From Opitutia bacterium (GTDB lineage Bacteria; Verrucomicrobiota; Verrucomicrobiia; Opitutales; Opitutaceae), in NCBI GenBank assembly GCA_016199925.1, contig JACQFT010000247.1, forward strand, positions 1 through 43,308: a stretch of 43,308 nucleotides of DNA, given 5' to 3'. Below are positions 22,545 to 31,304 of the stretch, piece by piece (the stretch's first letter is position 1; every line of letters starts with the position of its first letter). A model generated the notes under the pieces. That model searched no databases, had not been told where the DNA came from, and saw only the letters and a list, made by a program, of their open reading frames with translations. The translations under genes were made by a program, and so were the position numbers.

Positions 22545-22744
22545 TTAACCACGGATCTCACGGATGAAGACGGATGAGAAAATGTCAGGACGCCGTTTGT
22601 TGGGGAGGCGGTGCCCTCGCCGCGTTCCGCCCATGCTTCCGCGCCGGGGGCGGCGCGGCTCCATTGCAGAAACAAAGAGATACGGATGAAGAGGCATGGA
22701 ATAATGTTTTTAGCGGTGCTTATCCGTGTGATCCGTGGTCAAAG
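22545..22744. repeat. Two-armed CACGGAT array between queC and queE
   Basis: Left arm: TTAACCACGGAT, CTCACGGAT, GAAGACGGAT (22545-22578), resumed at 22680 by ATACGGATGAAG. Right arm read on the minus strand: TTTGACCACGGAT, CACACGGAT. The outer ends of both arms carry ACCACGGAT. The centre of the left arm is interrupted by a GC-rich palindromic element at 22605-22669. Confidence 0.75.
22605..22669. repeat. GC-rich palindromic element nested in the CACGGAT array
   Basis: It shares GCCCTCGCCGCGTT and CGGCTCCA with the double hairpin at 6835-6890 and has similar stems. The flanking CACGGAT units on both sides have the same orientation, consistent with later insertion into the array. Confidence 0.6.
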
Positions 22745-22750
22745 GGCTCG

Positions 22751-23443
22751 ATGCTGATCTCCGAAATTTTCCATTCCATCCAGGGCGAGGGCGAGCTGAT
22801 CGGCGTGCCCTCGGTGTTCGTCCGCACGAGCGGCTGCAACCTGCGCTGCAACTGGTGCGACACGCCGTATGCGTCGTGGCAGCCCGAGGGGAACCCGATG
22901 ACGGTCGACGAAGTCGTCGCGGCGGTCGCGGCGTTCCCGGCGAAGCATGTCGTGCTGACCGGCGGCGAGCCGATGATCGCGCCCGGCATCCACGAACTGG
23001 CGTTCCAACTACAGGAGCGCGGTTATCATCTCACGATCGAGACGGCCGCGACGGTGGCGCCGCGCGGTATCGCGTGCGATCTGGCGTCGCTCAGCCCGAA
23101 GCTCGCCCACTCGGCGCCCGACGCGCGGCTCGACGACACGTGGCGAAAAAAACACGAGGAACTCCGCTGGCAACCCGCGGTGGTCGAGAGCTGGATCGCG
23201 GCGGGCGACTACCAGTTGAAATTTGTCGTCGGCGCCGAGAGCGACGTGGCGGAAATCGAGGCGATGATCGCCGAGACCGGCTGCGGCATTCCCGCGCGCA
23301 AGGTGCTGCTGATGCCCGAGGGCACGACCGTCGCGGTGCTGCGCGAGCGCGCGGGGTGGCTGGCCGAGCTGTGCAAGGCGCGCGGCTACCGTTATGCGCC
23401 GCGGCTGCACGTGGAGCTTTACGGCAACAAACGGGGCACGTGA
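22751..23443 (+). CDS. queE: 7-carboxy-7-deazaguanine synthase QueE
   Basis: A 230-residue radical-SAM enzyme that makes 7-carboxy-7-deazaguanine from 6-carboxytetrahydropterin. The cluster Cys motif is CNLRCNWCDTPYA, the glycine-rich SAM motif VVLTGGEPM, and the N-terminal FHSIQGEGELIGVPSVFVR is a QueE signature. The ATG at 22751 precedes this block. An AAAGGG segment lies four bases upstream, a possible but weak binding site. Upstream repeats separate it from queC. The products of queC and queE act in succession to give preQ0 for queuosine or archaeosine-like bases. Confidence 0.95.
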   Translation: MLISEIFHSIQGEGELIGVPSVFVRTSGCNLRCNWCDTPYASWQPEGNPMTVDEVVAAVAAFPAKHVVLTGGEPMIAPGIHELAFQLQERGYHLTIETAATVAPRGIACDLASLSPKLAHSAPDARLDDTWRKKHEELRWQPAVVESWIAAGDYQLKFVVGAESDVAEIEAMIAETGCGIPARKVLLMPEGTTVAVLRERAGWLAELCKARGYRYAPRLHVELYGNKRGT

Positions 23444-23461
23444 CGGTCTGAGGCGCGGCGG

Positions 23462-24103
23462 ATGCACATCAAAGACCACAGCAAGCACACGAAGAATCTT
23501 TCCGGCGAGTTGCGCGACCTCGCGGACGAGTTCAAGCACCACGCGGTGCCGCTCCGCGATGTGATCGCCGTGCTGCAGGAGCGCGCCTACACGCTGCTGA
23601 TGATCATGCTGGCGCTGCCGTTTTGTGCGCCGGTGTCGGTTCCCGGGCTCTCGACCCCGCTCGGGCTCATCATCGCGGTGGTCGCGGCGCGCTACGCGCT
23701 GGGGTTGCCGCCGTGGCTGCCGGATCGCTTGCTGAGGGTGAAGCTGCCGGCCAGATTTTTCGGCACGCTCCTCGCGGCGGCGAGCAAGGTGATCGGATTT
23801 CTCGAGCGGGCGCTGATCCCGCGCTGGCACTGGATGACCTCGACGCCGCTGCTGGTCCGGCTGCACGCGGTGATGATCTGCCTAGCGGCGATCACGCTGC
23901 TGATCCCGGCGCCGGTGCCGTTCAGCAATCTGTTCCCGGCGCTGGCGATCCTGCTGGGCGCGGCGGGCGTGATGGAGCGCGACGGGCTCGCCGTGTTTTG
24001 CGGCTATCTGTTCATGGTAATCGGCATCGCCTACTTCGCGCTCGTGGCCGTGTTCGGCGTGCAGATCATCGAGTTTCTGCACGACAAGGTGCTGGGGCGG
24101 TGA
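23462..24103 (+). CDS. ExoD-family membrane protein
   Basis: A 213-residue integral membrane protein. A short cytoplasmic start (HIKDHSKHTKNLSGELRDLADEF) is followed by four or five hydrophobic segments: LLMIMLALPFCAPVSVPGLSTPLGLIIAVVA, then LVRLHAVMICLAAITLLIPAPVPFSNLFPALAILLGAAG and FCGYLFMVIGIAYFALVAVFG. The block LPFCAPVSVPGLSTPLG is the family hallmark. ExoD is linked to exopolysaccharide production and alkali tolerance in rhizobia, but the biochemical role is unknown. It follows queE by 18 bases. Confidence 0.85.
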   Translation: MHIKDHSKHTKNLSGELRDLADEFKHHAVPLRDVIAVLQERAYTLLMIMLALPFCAPVSVPGLSTPLGLIIAVVAARYALGLPPWLPDRLLRVKLPARFFGTLLAAASKVIGFLERALIPRWHWMTSTPLLVRLHAVMICLAAITLLIPAPVPFSNLFPALAILLGAAGVMERDGLAVFCGYLFMVIGIAYFALVAVFGVQIIEFLHDKVLGR

Positions 24104-24118
24104 AGCGGATTTGGGGAT

Positions 24119-24146
24119 CGGGCCGGCGCTTGACGCCGCGCCGCGG
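24119..24146. repeat. Partial GC-rich repeat after the ExoD gene
   Basis: GGGCCGGCGCTTGACGCCG then CGCCGC matches the copy downstream of rlmN (about 3203-3228). It is palindromic: GGCG-CTTGA-CGCC. Confidence 0.4.
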
Positions 24147-24158
24147 TTGCCCGTTTTC

Positions 24159-24261
24159 TTTGCCACAGATTCCACGGATTTCGGCGGATGCAAACCTCGA
24201 TCCTGACCGCTGAGAATCCGTGCTTGATCCGTCCTGATCCGAGCAATCCGTGGTGAAAAAA
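24159..24261. repeat. Two-armed CACGGAT array between the ExoD gene and the oxidoreductase
   Basis: Left arm: TTTGCCACAGAT, TCCACGGAT, TTCGGCGGAT. Right arm read on the minus strand: TTTTTTCACCACGGAT, TGCTCGGAT, CAGGACGGAT, CAAGCACGGAT. The outer units again carry CCAC. A further GC-rich palindromic stretch (24290-24356) separates it from the oxidoreductase stop. Confidence 0.75.
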
Positions 24262-24361
24262 CGGCGTCGGTCTCCAGCACCCGAGCGTGCGGGGGCAGCC
24301 ACAAGGGCCAGTCCTGCGGTTGGCCGCGGGCCGTCAGTAGCCGGGCCCTCCTGCAATCAAT

Positions 24362-25360
24362 TCAGCAACTGAGGACGATCTTTCCGAATTGCGCGGAGGC
24401 CTCCATGTGGCGCAACGCGGCGTCGGCCTGCGCGAGCGGGAAAACTTGGTCGACGACCGGGACGATTTTCCGCGCGGCGACGAGCGCCGTCATGCCGGCG
24501 AAGTCGGCGGGGGAGCCCATCGTCGTGCCGAGGAGGTTGATTTGGCGGAAGAAACATTTGCGCACGTCGAGCCCCGGCGGGTTGCCGGCGGTGGCGCCGA
24601 AGAAAACGATGCGACCGCCGGGTTTGGTCAGGTCGATGAGCTTGGCGAAACCTTCGCCGCCCGCGCTGTCGATGATGACGTCGAACGCCCCGCCCGCGAG
24701 CTTGAGCAACTGGTCGGCCCAGTCGGCGTCGCGGTAATTGACCCCGCCCTGCGCGCCGAGCGTTCGGGCGCGGGAGATTTTTTCGGCTGAGCCGGAAGTG
24801 ACGAAGACCGTCGCGCCCGCGGCGGCGGCGAACTGGAGCGCGAAGAGCGCCGCTCCCCCACCCGCTCCGGTCACAAGCACGCGCTCGCCGGCTTTGAGTT
24901 GCGCGCGGGTGAACAGCGCGCGCCACGCGGTGAGGCCCGCGAGTGGCAGCGCGGCTGCTTGCTCCCACGAGAGGTGCGCGGGCTTGGGGGCGAGATTGGC
25001 GACGGGGATGACAATCTGTTCGGCGAACGTGCCGGCATCGGGCAGGCCGAGAATGCGGAAGTGCGGCCCTTGCGCGCGAGGATCGCCGCCCCAGTCGAGC
25101 GACGGGTTGATGATGACGCCCTGCCCCACCCATGCTTGGTCGGAGTCGCGGCCGACAGAGACGACGGTGCCGGCGCCGTCGGAGCCGAGGATGACGGGCA
25201 GTTGGATTTTTGCGTAGAGCCCCTGCTGAATCCACAGGTCGCGGTGGTTGAGCGCCGCGGCCTTGAGGCGCACGACGGCGTGGCCGGGCGCGGCGACGGG
25301 ATCGGCGACGGTTTGGAGGACGATAGGTTGCTTGAGGGCGGTGAGCGGAGCGGCGTGCAT
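24362..25360 (-). CDS. Zinc-type alcohol dehydrogenase / quinone oxidoreductase-like protein
   Basis: A 332-residue MDR-superfamily protein. The N-terminal GroES-like domain (VRLKAAALNHRDLWIQQGLY, PVILGSDGAGTVVSVG) and the Rossmann nucleotide domain (RVLVTGAGGGAALFALQFAAAAGATVFVTSGS) are intact. The usual four-Cys structural zinc site and the catalytic Cys are missing, so it belongs to the zinc-independent quinone-oxidoreductase-like group. The ATG at 25360 (MHAAPLTALKQPIVLQ) is chosen over a longer frame that reaches 25396. The substrate is unknown. The divergent gene at 25483 shares the upstream region. Confidence 0.88.
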   Translation of the reverse strand: MHAAPLTALKQPIVLQTVADPVAAPGHAVVRLKAAALNHRDLWIQQGLYAKIQLPVILGSDGAGTVVSVGRDSDQAWVGQGVIINPSLDWGGDPRAQGPHFRILGLPDAGTFAEQIVIPVANLAPKPAHLSWEQAAALPLAGLTAWRALFTRAQLKAGERVLVTGAGGGAALFALQFAAAAGATVFVTSGSAEKISRARTLGAQGGVNYRDADWADQLLKLAGGAFDVIIDSAGGEGFAKLIDLTKPGGRIVFFGATAGNPPGLDVRKCFFRQINLLGTTMGSPADFAGMTALVAARKIVPVVDQVFPLAQADAALRHMEASAQFGKIVLSC

Positions 25361-25389
25361 GAAAGCGGACAATAGAAAGGCCCGGTCTG

Positions 25390-25465
25390 AACGCAAACGC
25401 GCCGGAATTTTGCTCCGGCGTCGGGCCGCCGCGCCGATACGTCCGGCTTGCGTTCGCGGCGGCGC
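25390..25465. repeat. Inverted arms in a divergent intergenic region
   Basis: GAACGCAA (about 25390) and TTGCGTTC (about 25458) are perfect inverted arms. Between them lie CGCCGGAATTTTGCTCCGGCG and other GC-rich palindromes. The region is the shared upstream space of the oxidoreductase and the secreted protein at 25483. Confidence 0.45.
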
Positions 25466-25482
25466 CGAGCATCAAGGCCGAC

Positions 25483-26445
25483 ATGCCCGTGCGGTGGTTC
25501 CGGATTTTCTTAAGTTTTTTTTCGCTATGCGCCGCAGGAGTTGCGGCGGCGCAGGACTATCCTTCGGAACACGCGTTGCAGCGGCTCGACCCTGCGCGCT
25601 CGCTTCCCGAGAATGTGGAGCTCTTAAAAAAGAGCGGCGTTGCCCGAGCCGAAATCAATCGGGTCTTGGCGAATGCGTCGTGGTGGTGGGACGACCTACC
25701 CTCCGACTTGGGTTGGTTGAACCCGGCGGTCGTTGACGAGGTGAAGGCCGTCGAAGCGAAGGCGCTGCAGGAGCGTCGCCAAATCTGGCGCGACCGCCTG
25801 ACCGGCGAGCTGGCGGCGGGACACGCCGACGAGGCGAGCGCCCGATCGGCCGCCGACAAAAAGACCGCTCTTTCCCGACTTCTGAGTGCGGAGCAATTCG
25901 CCGAGTATGTTTTCCGCACTTCGGCGGAATTTCGAGCGGTCAAAGACTGGGCCTGGGGGCTGGAGCTCTCGGACGCGCAGCTCTTGAAATTGACCGCCGC
26001 TGAAATGGAGAGGAGAAACTTTCTGGGCCGAGCGATGAAGGTCGGGCCGCGGGGTCGGGCCGGTTTGGAAGTGGATGCTGAGGCGGGCGAACTGGCGCGC
26101 ATCCGCGCCGCCAGGCATAGTCTCGAGTCGGACAGGGCGGCCGTTTACCTCCAACGCGCGGATACGGAGTTTTCCCACTGGGTGGAGGTATTGCGCAGCG
26201 AGCTCGGGATGGAGCAGAGAAAGATTTTTCAGCTGTATGCCCTGCGACACGAGTTGCGGTTATCCGAGATGCAACTTGAGCGCGACCGAACCGTGGAGAA
26301 GGCCCTGGAAAAGCAGGGTGTGGAGACCTTGCTGGCTGAATGCCGTGCGAAGGCACAGACGCTGCTTGGGGCGTCGGACTACCGCCGCTATACCGCCCAT
26401 CCGCTTGGAGCGTGGCTTAAGGACAAACCGAGGGCCGGTGCGTGA
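25483..26445 (+). CDS. Secreted protein of unknown function
   Basis: A 320-residue protein with an N-terminal signal peptide (IFLSFFSLCAAGVAAAQ). The mature part is helical, rich in charged residues (VDEVKAVEAKALQERRQIWRDRL, LSRLLSAEQFAEYVFRTSAEFRAVKDWAWGLELSDAQLLKLTAAEMERR) with probable coiled coils and no catalytic motif. The segment WWWDDLPSDLGWLNP near residue 66-82 is unusual. Codons appear less GC-rich than in the neighbours, so it may have been acquired. No family recognised. Confidence 0.7.
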   Translation: MPVRWFRIFLSFFSLCAAGVAAAQDYPSEHALQRLDPARSLPENVELLKKSGVARAEINRVLANASWWWDDLPSDLGWLNPAVVDEVKAVEAKALQERRQIWRDRLTGELAAGHADEASARSAADKKTALSRLLSAEQFAEYVFRTSAEFRAVKDWAWGLELSDAQLLKLTAAEMERRNFLGRAMKVGPRGRAGLEVDAEAGELARIRAARHSLESDRAAVYLQRADTEFSHWVEVLRSELGMEQRKIFQLYALRHELRLSEMQLERDRTVEKALEKQGVETLLAECRAKAQTLLGASDYRRYTAHPLGAWLKDKPRAGA

Positions 26446-26505
26446 GCGTTTCTTCGGAGCACCCGAACTGGGCTTCCGCCAAAAGTCTTTTCGCCAAAGC
26501 TGTTC

Positions 26506-26679
26506 CTACCCTTTCCGCAGCTTGGCCTGGAGTTTTTTGACTTCAGGGCTGACGGCGCCGCAGGTGCCGTTGCTGCCGCAGCCGGGGTTCGCGCGTTTCT
26601 TAAAGTAGTGGCGCGCGAGCAGCGCCGCGGCGAGGGCGACGAGGGCGAGGGCGGCGACGGTTTGGAATCGGGAAGACAT
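26506..26679 (-). CDS. 57-residue Cys-containing membrane peptide next to feoB
   Basis: MSSRFQTVAALALVALAAALLARHYFKKR, then ANPGCGSNGTCGAVSPEVKK and a basic tail. It has one membrane segment followed by a short Cys pair (CGSNGTC). It lies downstream of feoB on the same strand, 96 bases after its stop, with a repeat array between. The FeoB-associated Cys-rich membrane protein family has the same layout, and I propose this assignment by context and shape only. Its stop is at 26506-26508. Confidence 0.6.
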   Translation of the reverse strand: MSSRFQTVAALALVALAAALLARHYFKKRANPGCGSNGTCGAVSPEVKKLQAKLRKG

Positions 26680-26685
26680 CGGAGG

Positions 26686-26775
26686 GTCACCACGAAATAC
26701 ACAAAATACACGAAAGGATCGGAGGCGGGTGGCTTGGTCGCGGTTTCGTGGGTTTGGTGTTTTTCGTGGTGGTAA
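26686..26775. repeat. Two-armed CACGAA nonamer array behind feoB
   Basis: Left arm: GTCACCACGAA, ATACACAAA, ATACACGAA. Right arm read on the minus strand: TTACCACCACGAA, AAACACCAA, ACCCACGAA. Same family as 13614-13696. It fills the gap between feoB (stop at 26776) and the small membrane peptide. Confidence 0.8.
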
Positions 26776-28926
26776 TCAGAAGCCCAAAGCGCGGCCGGTT
26801 TGGTAGACGAGGAAGCAGATGAGCCAGGCGGTGCCGGTCAGGTAGAGCGTCTGGAAGATCGGCCAGCGCCACGAGTTGGTCTCGCGCTTGACGACGGCGA
26901 TGGTGCTCATGCACTGCATGGCGAAAACATAGTAGATCATCAGCGTGAGGCAAACGAGGGGCGTGAAAAGTTTGCGGCCGTCGGGCCAGGTGGCGGCGGC
27001 GAGCGCGGTGCGGACGGGGGTGACATCGGCGCGTTTGCCGCCTTCGAATTTTTCGACGCTGAAGACGACGGCGGTGGAGCTGACGAACACCTCGCGCGCG
27101 CCGAACGAGGTGATGAGGCCGATGCCGACGCGCCAGTCGAAGCCGAGCGGTTTGATGAGGGGTTCGAGCAGGTGGCCGGCGCGCCCGGCGAAGCTTTGCG
27201 CGATCTGCTGCGACGGCGTGGCGGCGGGATCGGGATGTTTGGGATAAGCGGCGAGGAACCAGAGCACGATGGAGATGCCGAGGATGATGGTGCCGGCGTT
27301 CTTGAGGAACAGCCAGCCGCGCTCGAGCATCTGGCGGACGATTTCCTTCAGGCGCGGCGGCTGGTAGGGCGGCAGCTCCATGATCATGAGCGGCGGTTCG
27401 CTGCGGAAGAGGGTTTTCTTGAAGAGCCACGCGAAGCCGAAGGCGCCGACGGTGCCGAGCGCATACATGAGAAACATGAGTCCGACTTTCTTGTAGGCCG
27501 ACTGCGGGCCGTCGGGCAGGAGCGTGGCGATCATGAGCAGATAGACGGGCAGGCGCGCGGAGCAGCTCATGAGCGGTGCGACGAGGATGGTGACGAGGCG
27601 GTCTTTGGCGTTCTCGATGGTGCGGGTGGCCATGATGCCGGGGATGGCGCAGGCGTAGGAGCTGAGGAGGGGGATGAAGGATTTGCCGTGGAGGCCGACC
27701 CGGCTCATCGGGCGGTCCATCATGAACGCGGCGCGCGCCATATAGCCGGTGCTTTCGAGGAGGCCGACGAAGAAGAACAGAATGAGGATTTGCGGGAGAA
27801 ACACGACGATGCCGCCGACGCCGGCGAGCACGCCGTCGGTGAGGAGGTCGCGCAGGTCGCCGGGGGGCATCGCGCCTTTCACCCAGCCGGAGAGGGCGGC
27901 GACATGGGCGTCGATCCAGTTCATCGGGTATTCGGCGAGCGAGAAGATGGAGAAGAACAGCGCCGCCATGATGACGGCGAAGAGGAGCCAGCCCCAGAGC
28001 GAGTGGACGACGACGGCGTCGACGCGGTCGGAGAGCGACGGGCCGACTTCGCGGGTGCGGCGCAGGACGTCGGCGCAGAGGCGGTTGATGGCGTCGTAGC
28101 GGCTGCGGATGAGGGTGGCGGACCAGTCGGTCCCCTCGCCGGTGAGGTGTTGGCGCCAGCTCGCGAGGATTGCTCCGGTGCGGGGGCTGAGCGGGCGGGA
28201 GCCGGCGACGCGCACGGAGTCGAAGTCGGTGAGCAGGAGGAGTGCTTCGGCGCGGGCGATGAGCGGCGGGCGGCCGTCGGCGTCGACGAGGGCGGCCTGG
28301 AGTTCGGTGACGGCGCGGGCGATGGGGGCCGGGACATCCCAACTGTGGCGGGCGAGCGGGAGTTCGGCGCGGCTCATGGCGAGGCGGAGTTCGACGAGGC
28401 CTTTGCCGTGCACGGCTTCGCAGGCGATGACGGGCACGCCGAGTTCTTTTTCGAGGCGGGCGGCGTTGATTTTGAGGCCGGCGCGCGCGGCGAGATCGAG
28501 CATGTTGAGCGCGATGATGACGGGGCGGCCGAGGTCGAGTATCTGGTGGACGAGGTAGAGGTTGCGCTCGAGATTGGCGGCATCGACGATGCAGATGATG
28601 CGGTCGGGCTGCGGGGTGTCTTCGCGGCGGCCGAGGAGCACGTCGCGGAGGACGGCTTCGTCGGGCGAGCGGGCGGCGAGCGAGTAGGCGCCGGGGAGAT
28701 CGATGATTTTGATGGGTTTGCCGTGCTGCGAGTAAACCTCGCCCATTTTCTTTTCGACGGTGACGCCGGGATAGTTGCCGACTTTCTGGCGGAGGCCGGT
28801 GAGCGCGTTAAAGAGCGTGGTCTTGCCGCAATTCGGATTGCCGACGAGGGCATAGACGGGGGTGCGGGCGGGAGCCGGGCGCTTGGGGCCGGGGCCGGGC
28901 GACGTGATATGCGGGGGCAGATTCAC
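26776..28926 (-). CDS. feoB: Ferrous iron transport protein B
   Basis: A 716-residue inner-membrane Fe(II) transporter. The N-terminal G domain has the G1 loop GNPNCGKTTLFNAL, G2 NYPGVTVEKK, G3 DLPGAYSL and G4 in IALNMLD. The membrane part has two Gate domains (GLLESTGYMARAAFMMDRPM, SSYACAIPGIMATR and FGAREVFVSSTAVVF) with about eight helices. It lacks the Cys-rich tail. It runs in the order feoA-feoB. The GTG at 28926 with a Pro-rich tail before the G domain is used; no clear ribosome binding site. Confidence 0.96.
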   Translation of the reverse strand: MNLPPHITSPGPGPKRPAPARTPVYALVGNPNCGKTTLFNALTGLRQKVGNYPGVTVEKKMGEVYSQHGKPIKIIDLPGAYSLAARSPDEAVLRDVLLGRREDTPQPDRIICIVDAANLERNLYLVHQILDLGRPVIIALNMLDLAARAGLKINAARLEKELGVPVIACEAVHGKGLVELRLAMSRAELPLARHSWDVPAPIARAVTELQAALVDADGRPPLIARAEALLLLTDFDSVRVAGSRPLSPRTGAILASWRQHLTGEGTDWSATLIRSRYDAINRLCADVLRRTREVGPSLSDRVDAVVVHSLWGWLLFAVIMAALFFSIFSLAEYPMNWIDAHVAALSGWVKGAMPPGDLRDLLTDGVLAGVGGIVVFLPQILILFFFVGLLESTGYMARAAFMMDRPMSRVGLHGKSFIPLLSSYACAIPGIMATRTIENAKDRLVTILVAPLMSCSARLPVYLLMIATLLPDGPQSAYKKVGLMFLMYALGTVGAFGFAWLFKKTLFRSEPPLMIMELPPYQPPRLKEIVRQMLERGWLFLKNAGTIILGISIVLWFLAAYPKHPDPAATPSQQIAQSFAGRAGHLLEPLIKPLGFDWRVGIGLITSFGAREVFVSSTAVVFSVEKFEGGKRADVTPVRTALAAATWPDGRKLFTPLVCLTLMIYYVFAMQCMSTIAVVKRETNSWRWPIFQTLYLTGTAWLICFLVYQTGRALGF

Positions 28927-28986
28927 GGCGGGAGGGGGCGCTGGGGACGGACGCCGGTGGGCAGCGCGGGGCGACTCACGGGTGGA

Positions 28987-29265
28987 TCAACGGGCGCCGG
29001 CGGGCCGCTCGACCGGACTGAGGGCGGGCAGCAGTTCGACGAGCACGCACATGGCCGCGCGGTGATTGAGGGCGATGCGGGTGCCTTTGACCTGGCAGAG
29101 ACTGGTGCTGGTGCCGGAAATTTTGGTGACGAGGGCGGCCTCGCCGAAGCCCATCTCGCGGATGCGTTGGCAGAAATCGTCCCCGCCGGTGAGCTGGCAG
29201 ATGCGGCCGGTCGAGCCGGGCGGCAATTGGCAGAGGGGGGAGAGGTTGGGGAGTGGCGTGCTCAC
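28987..29265 (-). CDS. feoA: FeoA-domain iron transport accessory protein
   Basis: A 92-residue SH3-like FeoA protein (LPPGSTGRICQLTGGDDFCQRIREMGFGEAALVTKI, then VKGTRIALNHRAAMCVLV). It supports FeoB and lies 60 bases upstream of feoB in the same operon. The GTG at 29265 is chosen; the frame stays open from 29310. A TTG at about 29229 is an alternative that would give the usual start before LPPG. A Fur-like palindrome is directly upstream. Confidence 0.9.
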   Translation of the reverse strand: MSTPLPNLSPLCQLPPGSTGRICQLTGGDDFCQRIREMGFGEAALVTKISGTSTSLCQVKGTRIALNHRAAMCVLVELLPALSPVERPAGAR

Positions 29266-29270
29266 TTGAA

Positions 29271-29285
29271 TGAGACTCAGTGTCA
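29271..29285 (-). promoter_or_regulatory. Fur-box-like palindrome upstream of feoA
   Basis: TGAGACT-C-AGTGTCA is a 7-1-7 dyad with one mismatched pair. It keeps the TGA..TCA ends of the TGATAAT-N-ATTATCA Fur consensus. It lies five bases before the GTG and so would overlap the start of translation or transcription. The match to the consensus in the middle is weak. Confidence 0.4.
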
Positions 29286-29349
29286 GCAGAAATCTGCGAA
29301 AGCCCAGCAATAAATTCGGTGGGGTCGCTATCGTCTGCGCGGAAGCCGG

Positions 29350-29757
29350 TTAACGCCGACGGCGTTTGACGGCCAACTGGACGCCGGCGTAGCGGACGAG
29401 GCTCTGGAGGTGCTCGTATTGCTGCGGGTCCAAATCTTTCGCTTCTTTGAGCTGCTGCTCGGCGCGTTGCATCGCGTTCTCGACGGCGTTCTCGTCGATC
29501 TTTTCCTCGGTGATGGCGTTTTCGGCGAGGACGCGGACGCAGTCGCCGTCGATTTCGGCGAAGCCGCCGCCGACGGCGAGCCACTGGACGGTGGAGCCTT
29601 TGGTGACGCGGAGTTCGCCGTTCTCGACCTGGGTGAGCAGAGGGATATGGCCGGGCAAAATGCCGATCTCGCCCGCGACCGTCGGGATGACCACGCTGTC
29701 AACCGTGTCCGAATAAACTTTGGCTTCGGGGGTGACGATTTCGAGAGTGAGGGGCAT
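29350..29757 (-). CDS. atpC: F-type ATP synthase epsilon subunit
   Basis: A 135-residue central-stalk subunit. The beta-sandwich domain (LTLEIVTPEAKVYSDTVDSVVIPTVAGEIGILPGHIPLLTQVENGEL) is well preserved, and the C-terminal helical hairpin (EEKIDENAVENAMQRAEQQLKEA) is present and may modulate ATPase activity. The start ATG follows a C-rich leader (CACCACTCCCCC). It is the last gene of the atp operon. Confidence 0.96.
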   Translation of the reverse strand: MPLTLEIVTPEAKVYSDTVDSVVIPTVAGEIGILPGHIPLLTQVENGELRVTKGSTVQWLAVGGGFAEIDGDCVRVLAENAITEEKIDENAVENAMQRAEQQLKEAKDLDPQQYEHLQSLVRYAGVQLAVKRRRR

Positions 29758-29765
29758 GGGGGAGT

Positions 29766-29848
29766 GGTGAATAGCGAGCCGCGAGCGGTAGTGGGCGGAG
29801 ACTTTATTGGCTGTGCTCGCTACTCGCTACTCGATGCTCGCTACGGGT
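29766..29848. repeat. Two-armed heptad array (GTAGCGA) between atpD and atpC
   Basis: Left arm: GTGAATAGCGAGCCGCGAGC and onward, degenerate. Right arm on the minus strand: GTAGCGA, GCATCGA, GTAGCGA, GTAGCGA, GCAC. The right arm differs at one base of 31 from the corresponding arm at 32239-32272. Confidence 0.8.
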
Positions 29849-29852
29849 TGGA

Positions 29853-31304
<1,452 letters not shown>

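Noticed and set aside
26800-29313. 837-codon plus-strand frame antisense to feoA and feoB
   Set aside because: Glu/Asp/Gly-rich mirror of the feoB codons; no start signal or domain.
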